Assembly (NCBI GenBank): GCA_024345305.1
Contig: BRON01000001.1
Coordinates: 558,001-622,000, forward strand
Length of the DNA stretch: 64,000 nucleotides
Direction of reading: 5' to 3'
Source of the DNA: Mrakia gelida
Lineage: Eukaryota; Basidiomycota; Tremellomycetes; Cystofilobasidiales; Mrakiaceae
In this document: positions 57,601 to 64,000 of the stretch, piece after piece
Position numbering within the stretch: the stretch's first letter is position 1
Layout: each line of letters opens with the position of its first letter
The notes under the pieces: model-generated
The model's database searches: none
The model's input: the letters and a program-made list of their open reading frames with translations, nothing else
Told to the model about the DNA's origin: nothing
Made by a program: the position numbers and the translations under genes

Positions 57601-60600
57601 CAGATCGGAATCAAGACGATGCTTCATCTCGTCTGGGTCAAGGACAACGGATCCGTCGTCGCTGAGGACGGGAAGGAACTCAAGGGAATCCGCTCGAGGG
57701 TCATCGAGTGTTACAAGGCTCTCTACTTCGACGCTGTTATCGACCTCACCCCCAAGCAACAGGTCAGCAGGATCACTAAGAACATGATCGAGTGAGTCAA
57801 GCTCTTTCTTTCTTCTCCTTTCTCGTTTCCACACGCGTCTGACCGTTCTTCCTGGCTTCGTTTCTCAGACTCACCTACAACGCAACTCTCGCCGAGCTCA
57901 CCTCCCTCGAGGAACTCATGCGAACCATGATGGTCGAGGATAGCGTTCATCAAGACGTGATTTCGAAGCTGTGGCAGGTCTACAGTGAGTTCGAAGAGCC
58001 TCGAGAGGAGCGCTAGCGATGAGGCTGCAACTGACCTTCGCCTTCTTCTCAGACGCCGATCAGGACATCCCTAAGCCTCAGAGACGGGGAGCCATCATCG
58101 TCCTCGGTATGCTCGCCGTCGCTCGTCGAGAGGTCGTCACGGATAGAGTCGACTCCCTTCTCAGGATTGGTCTCGGTCCTCTCGGAAAGGTGAGTCTTCC
58201 GTCTTTCTTCCTCCTCGAGGCGAGAACCACTGACTTCGACTTTCCTTCCTTCTCTCAGGCTGATCTTGTACTCGCTCGATACACCTGTGTGGCTCTGCAA
58301 CGAGTCAGTGGAAGTGTCAAGAAGGTCAAGGGTGAGCTCTTTCTCTCTTCGCGTTTCGTTTCGCAGCCCCTCGCTGACCTCGCACCTCTCATTTCAGGAT
58401 CCCTCGCCGACAAATCGAACCGACTCTCGATGGACAACCCGATCTTCCAACGACTCGAGGACGTCATCAAGCATCCTGCTTCGTCGATGCAGTGGTGAGT
58501 TTTGACCGTGTCTCCTCCCTTTTTCGTTCGTCTTCTGACTCTAGTTTTGGCCGTCCGTCTCTCAGGTTCGGCGTCGCCGAGCAAGCCCTCAACACCATCT
58601 ACCTCCTCGGAGAGCAACCCGACGTCCTCGCCAGCGAGATCATCAAAGCCTTGACCTCTCGAGTCTTCGCCGTCGCTCCTCTCAAAGCGGACGACGTCGC
58701 TGAGGAACTCGAAGCCCTCGCCATCGACGACTCCCTCGCCGAAGTCGAGGTCAACGAAGCTGGAGAAGTCGACATGGAGACCCAAACAACAGCTGCCTCT
58801 CCTTCAATAGCCCCTTCTGCTCCCTCCCTCCTCACCGCCGACTTCGCCAGCTCCTTCGAACTCGGTCAACTCGTCTTCGTCGTCGGACACGTCGCCATCA
58901 AGCACATCGTTTACCTCGAGCTCGTCGAGCGAGAGCTGAAGAGGAGAAAGGAGGAGAAGGCTGCTCAGGGTAAGCACAGATTCCTCCCCGCCTACTCAGT
59001 TCGTGCGAAGACCCTCGCGCTGACCTGTCCTCGCGCTTTCAACAGACAAAGCTAGTGGAGCTCACACTGGGAAGGACGCGAACGAGATCGATCAAGTTGC
59101 TGGAAACGCCGAGGACGATATCGGAGACAATATCGCCTTCATCCGGGAGTCGGAGCTTCTCTACGGCGAAGATTCCCTGCTCACCGTCTACGGACCTCTC
59201 ATTGCTGAGATCTGTGCCAATCCCAAGAGGTACAAGGCGCGTCTCGTCTCCCTCTTTTCGACTCGTTCTCTCTCGCGCGCTCGTCGAGCTCGACGTTCTT
59301 TCGCTTCGAGACTGACTTGATACTCTCTTTTTCGCTCGCTTTAGGACGTCGCTTTACGGACAGCAGCAGTCCTCTCGCTCTCAAAGCTCATGTGTGTCAG
59401 CTCGAGGTTCTGCGAGGAGTACCTCCCTCTGCTCTTCAGCGTCTTCGACGATGCTCAGGAGCCCGTCATTCGAAGCAACATCGTCATCGCCCTTGGAGAC
59501 GTCGCCGTCTGCTTCAGCAACATGATCGACGAGAACAGGTTCGTCTCCCATCTTTCCAACGCCAAACCCTCGACGCGTCTCCCGGCTCTCGAGCTGACCT
59601 CCTCCTTCCCCTTTCGCTCCCGCAGTGATCGTCTCTACCAAGGTCTCACCGACACCGACATCCAGGTCAAGAAGAACACCCTCATGGTCCTTACCCATCT
59701 CATCCTCAACGGAATGATCAAGGTCAAGGGTCAACTCGGAGAGATGGCCAAATGCATCGAGGACGAGGATCAACGCGTCGGAGACCTCGCTCGACTCTTC
59801 TTCAAGGAACTTTCAACCAAGGAGAACGCTCTGTACAACAACTTGCAGGACGTCATCAGTCATTTGTCGGTTGGGAAGCATGCCGTCGAGGAGGAGACGT
59901 TCGAGAAGACCATGAAGTACATCTTCACGTTCATCGAGAAGGTGCGTTTCTTTCCTTCCTCTCCCTCCCTTTCTGCCTCCTTTTTTCTGCTTCGACCTTC
60001 TCGAAGCTCGAGACTGACCACATCGCCTTTTTGCTTTGATTCCGGTAATGCAGGAGAAACAAGCCGAGTCCATCATCGAGAAACTCTGCCAGCGATTCCG
60101 ACTCGCAACGGACGAACGTCAGTGGAGGGACATCGCCTTCTGTCTTTCCCTCCTTCCTTACAAGTCGGAGAGATCGGTCAAGAAACTCATCGATGGGTGA
60201 GTCCTCATCCCCGACCCTTCTTTCTTTGTCCTCTCCTCGCTCTCGTTCGCGTCGAGCGAACCCCGAAACTGACTCATCCATCCTCCTCGCCCTGTCCTTT
60301 CAGCCTGCCCTTCTACCAAGACAAGCTCCACGAGGAGAAGGTCTTCAAGCGCTTCTCGGAGATCCTTGCCAAGGTATGTTCGGTTCTCTCCCCCTGCTCT
60401 GTCGTTTTTCGTCTCGAACCTGACCTCCCCTTTCCCTCCCTTTCCTTCATCATCCTCAGGCTCGAACCAACAAGCTTCCCAACAAGCCCGAGTCGGAGCT
60501 CAACGAGTTCGAAGAGGTGCGTTTTCCCTTCCTCTCTCCTCCTTCCTCCTCTGCTCTTTTCACTCTCTCGTCGGTCGTCGAAGAACTAACCTTCTCCCCC

Positions 60601-60939
60601 CCCCACCCTCCCTCAGATCCTCGAAACCCACAAGAACGCCGGCCTGGAAGACCAAGAACTCAACGCCGAGGTCGCCAAAACGTCTCAGGCTGCGCAGAGG
60701 AGGAAAGCTGCTACCGATAAGGCTGCTGCGAAGAAGAAGGGAGGGAAGAAGGCTGTTGCGGCTATGCCGAGGAAGAGTGAGTTCGACATTTCGAGACGCG
60801 TTTTGGGATCGAGCTCCGCTCTGCTCTCGATTCTTCGAATGCGTGACTGACTGGGGACGTTTTTCGGTATGATTTCGGGTTGACAGCGAGGAAGAAGAAG
60901 GTCGTTAGCTCGGACGACGAGGATGAGGATGATGATTGA
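54697..60939 (+). CDS. YCS4: Condensin complex subunit 1 (CAP-D2 / Ycs4 / Cnd1)
   Basis: HEAT-repeat subunit of condensin, about 1,200 residues in some 22 exons; nuclear, acting in mitotic chromosome compaction. Start ATG 54697 (MSFNLQESVLLLQDQDETIP). The N-terminal Cnd1_N region holds MGFYKVICLSVKFHNHSF, AQTSIIQSLQYFEHLSEPMA and ELLSILDKEFDFTQLTEEVL. HEAT units include SYPMRMAIVEIIGLIIRHLA, RFLDNATYVRAKVITTIMKL and RHLEDKSAIVRRYAVALVTK. A long acidic stretch (DEDSDEEEEEEEEVEEVEGE) and a basic KPKKVKKVKVKKEPKP follow. The Cnd1 domain contains DVALRTAAVLSLSKLMCVSS, EPVIRSNIVIALGDVAVCFS, LYQGLTDTDIQVKKNTLMVL and NGMIKVKGQLGEMAKCIEDE. The C-tail is Lys/Ala-rich, then acidic, ending SSDDEDEDDD at the TGA 60937-60939. 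The acidic-basic insert looks larger than in yeast. Confidence 0.96.
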
Positions 60940-61474
60940 GCGGGAGGAGGGCGAGGAGGAGTTGGTTTTCGTCTTCGGTTCGGTTTCGGTTTCGTTTCGT
61001 CTTCATGTATCGTGAATTCGTTTGCTTCGTTTGCTCTAGACACTGTCTTTCTCTCAATCTTCGATCCATCTTGCTCGAGGAAAGAGGGAGAGACGAGTTC
61101 GCGAGACGCGTTTTGAAAAGGAGCGCCTCGAACTGGACGCGTTTTTCTCGTCCCTCCCATTTCGCAAAAGTTCATCCTTCCACCGAGGCAGAGGCTTCCA
61201 ATCAGAGTATACCAGTGCCTCCATCGAACGAGCAGACCTGTAGCACGTTTCGTTCGGTCACCCCGCTGTCACACACCCTCGTTCTCCGCCTGAGTCGATC
61301 TCACCTTCGTTTCGCTTGTGGCTTTCGTTCTGTTCTCTCCGATTTCTGCCAATCAACCAACCACGACAAGCTCTTCCTCCCCTCGCCTTGTCCCTTTCTC
61401 TTCTTCTCCCCATCTCTCACTTCCCCTCGAAAAAGGCCCTGCCCAGCCCTTCAGCGCTTCCGTTCCTCGGTTCG
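60940..61474. promoter_or_regulatory. Tandem intergenic region upstream of the mannosyltransferase
   Basis: 535 bp. The first part (a TCGGTTTCGGTTTCG repeat) fits the condensin 3' UTR. The rest is a pyrimidine-rich promoter with two GACGCGTTTT sites near 61106 and 61138. No gene recognised. Confidence 0.4.
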
Positions 61475-64000
61475 ATGCCACCAGCAGGCGGACTTCTCCC
61501 CTCCCCTTCCTTCTCCTCCTCCTCCTCCCCTCCCTCTCGCCTCCGTTCCTCGTTCGACAATGTGCTCAACAACCTTCATCGAACAGCCAAATCTCCTCGT
61601 CGGACGATCAGCATCTTAGTGCTCGTATCGGTTCTGGGAGTGTTGGGCTTTGGGTGGAAGGAAGGGAAACTCTCCGAGGTGAGCTTGAGCTTTGACGTTT
61701 TGGGATCCCTCCTTCCCTTCGTTCGACCCTCCGGACCAGGGAGGGATGTTGGCTTCGAGCTCCAGCTCGAGTCTGCTGCTGGGGATCTGAGCAGCTCTCT
61801 CGTAGCCTCCGAGAGCCAGAGTATCCTGCTCGAGTCCATGGGTCGAGAAGAACGCCAAACCGCGCATGAACCAGAGCTCACAGCTCGCTCGTTCCTCCCT
61901 CCCTTCCCTCCCTCCCCTCCCCTCTCTGACCTTTCTCCCTCTTCTTCGCTCTTGCTACACCCCAAGGTCCACTCAACCCTCTTCCGACCCTCCCCCGTCA
62001 GAGAACTCCCTACTTTCGACTATCCATCTTCCCCACCGCCTCCTCCACCAGAGGTGCTCGATCTCGCAGTTTCCTCCCAACTCGACCTCGCCTCCCAACC
62101 TCTCCCCCTCAAAACGACGACCAAGGAACGGCTGGCAGCTTGGAGGGAAGCTCCTGGGGGAGGGGATATCACCATGGAGCAGATGAGGTTGCAGAATTTG
62201 GAGGAATGTGAGTTCGAGAGGGGGGGAGAGAGGAGAGGAGAGGAGAGGACGGCGCGTCGACTCCGACTCCTTCTTCGTCGTTGCGACGGCTAGGCTGACC
62301 GCATCCACGTTGCTGTTATGATCATATAGGTCTCAACGTCTGGCCGAGTCATTCGTTCGCTTTGGAGAAGGAGCACAAGGACGTGTGGGAGGGGTTCGAC
62401 GCGACGCAGTCGCACTTCCATCGAACGAGGTTGATCGACAAGTGAGTACGATGTTCACCTTTTTCACTGCTACGGCGTCTGAGATGGGGAGGACTTGCAC
62501 TCTCTCCTTCCATGAGGTGGACTCGGGAGCGTCTGGTATGAGAGCGAGGCTGACTGCAACGCGTTTTCCTCCGCTTTTCCCTCGAACGGAACAGACTCGC
62601 CTCTCGCGAAGCTCGTGGAGAGATGGAATCCTACGGAGAGGGAAGAGGGATCGTTTTGACCGCTGGAGATGGAGTCAGTCTGTCGCGAGTGGTGTATACG
62701 CTCAGGATGTTGAGGAAAGGTGAGCGAACTGAACCTTTCTTCTCGATCTCGTCTCCCTTCGTTGCGCTCTCGTCGAACCAACGCTGACCACTGCTTCTTC
62801 TCTCCCTCCCACGTCATTCTTCGGCAGTCTACAACTCCACCCTTCCCGCTCAAATCTACCACTTCCCCTCCGAGAAGCCTCCCTCCGACTCGGCTCTCGT
62901 CATGGAGGCTCGCGAACTGGGTGCTGAGATGGTCGAGGCAGTAGGGACGACGAAGGATTTGACGAGAGGGAAGAACTACCATCTCAAGGCTATCGCGATC
63001 GTTCAGTGTCCGTGGAGGGAGGTGCTTTATCTTGTGAGTTCTCACGTGTTGAAGAGGAAGACGCGTCGCTCGTCTGGACCTTTTCGTCGTGTTAATCTTT
63101 CCTTCCCTGGCTTGTTCGCAGGACTCGGACAACATCCCAGCAAGAGATCCAGAGTACATGTTCGAGGCGGAGCCGTACAAGCGGTTGAGAGCTATGTTTT
63201 GGCCTGGTGAGTCGCAGCTTTACTCGGCGTTCTCTCTATTCGAGCGAGCTGAGCGAGACGCGTCGTTGCTCTTCCGTTTCACGCGGTGCTGACCACTCTC
63301 CTCGTCCTCTCAGACTACTGGAAGACGGCGGCTCACAACCCGATGTGGGCGATCATGGGAGTGAGATGCAGGAATGAGTGGGAGATGGAAGCTGGTGAGC
63401 CGAGACCTGACTTTTGGACGAATTCTCGCGAGCCGAACTGAACTCTCTCCCTTTGCCCTCCCTTCGTCTCTCAGGTCAGATCCTGATCGATAAGAAGTAC
63501 CACATGGATGCGATGCTCCTTTCGCAACACGTGAGTCTTCGATCTCTTCCTTCGTTTCGAGAAGGCGAAGAGTCGTCAAGGAACGAACGCGACCCGAAGC
63601 TGACCCTGTTTCTCCTCTCCTTTCCCCTCCCTTCATCTTCGCCTCTCAAGATGCTCGAGGACTGGCCTTTCTTCTTCGCCTTCTCCGACGGGGGTTCGTT
63701 TCCCTCCCGTCTTCCTCTCTTCCCTCGATTCTTCGACTCACTCGCGTTATGTTTGTTGCTTTCCGTCTTCGCAGATAAGGATATCTTCCGATTCGCTTTC
63801 CTCGCTCTTCGGAAACGGTGGGCTGTTCCTGGTCGATACCTCGGTGTTGGAGCACCTCCCGAAGGAAGGAGTCATTCGTTCTGCGGTCTCAGTGAGTCCT
63901 CGAATGCCGTCTCGTCTCGTCTTTCTCGCCTCCCTCGACGCTGACCTCCTTACCTCCCTTCCTCGCTCAGCCATGATGCAGTACGACCATCTAGGAGTGC
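61475..64000 (+). CDS. Golgi alpha-mannosyltransferase (Mnn2-like, GT71-type), 3' end beyond window
   Basis: Type II Golgi membrane enzyme running off the right edge. Start ATG 61475 (MPPAGGLLPSPSFSSSSSPP). The single signal-anchor is TISILVLVSVLGVLGFGW, followed by a Pro/Ser-rich stem. Splicing at TGT (donor near 62211, acceptor near 62328) gives CLNVWPSHSFALEKEH. The catalytic region has EGRGIVLTAGDGDTLSRVVY, TLRMLRKVYNSTLPAQIYHF, NYHLKAIAIVQCPWREVLYL with the metal-binding D-x-D (DSDNIPARDPEYMF), then FWPDYWKTAAHNPMWAIMG, ESGQ-like EMEAGQILIDKKYHMDAMLL and DKDIFRFAFLALRKRWAVPG. These are hallmarks of the yeast Mnn2/Mnn5 alpha-1,2-mannosyltransferase family, which builds N-glycan outer-chain branches. 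The last visible exon reads MMQYDHLG. Mnn2 versus Mnn5 versus another paralogue cannot be decided. Confidence 0.92.

Overview
The window is nuclear DNA from a fungus, very probably a GC-rich basidiomycete yeast. A Pucciniomycotina/Microbotryomycetes-type genome is my best guess, made from style rather than from a marker gene. Almost every gene is cut by many short introns (roughly 50-150 nt) that start GTGAGT or GTGCGT, carry a CTGAC-like branch site and end in CAG. Genes are close together on both strands. I see no rRNA, tRNA, CRISPR array, transposase or reverse transcriptase.

Layout, left to right. 0-12 kb: the start of a WOPR-domain (Gti1/Pac2) regulator leaving the left edge, a DHA1-type MFS transporter, a small membrane protein with an unresolved frame problem, the HIG1 protein Rcf2, and a Pby1-like tubulin-tyrosine-ligase-domain protein. 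12-20 kb: a Kre6/Skn1 beta-1,6-glucan synthesis protein (GH16), a mitochondrial pyruvate carrier subunit and a SET/MYND protein. 21-38 kb is rich in nutrient uptake genes: a Mup1-like methionine permease, an allantoate/nicotinate-type (ACS) MFS permease divergent from a 2OG-Fe(II) oxygenase, a bZIP-like regulator and an AAT-family amino acid permease. 39-50 kb: a low-complexity protein of unknown function, an MFS hexose transporter, a phosphoglycerate-mutase-like phosphatase and a CAX-type Ca2+/H+ exchanger. 51-64 kb: two proteins I do not recognise, the condensin subunit CAP-D2/Ycs4, and a Golgi alpha-mannosyltransferase (Mnn2-like) leaving the right edge.

The most unusual structure is a direct duplication of about 640 bp (30875-31512 and 38897-39540). 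It flanks the block containing the bZIP-like gene and the amino acid permease. The 381 bp covering the start, exon 1 and nearly all of intron 1 are identical, while exon 2 has diverged and the left copy has a nonsense codon. A second theme is micro-exons: exons of 6-16 nt are needed to restore conserved protein motifs in MPC2, KRE6, RCF2 and the hexose transporter. A third is an apparent excess of the palindrome GACGCGTC, much of it inside introns.

Gene boundaries run from start codon to stop codon and include introns. I inferred splice sites by eye from conserved protein continuity, so internal exon boundaries are less certain than the gene identities.
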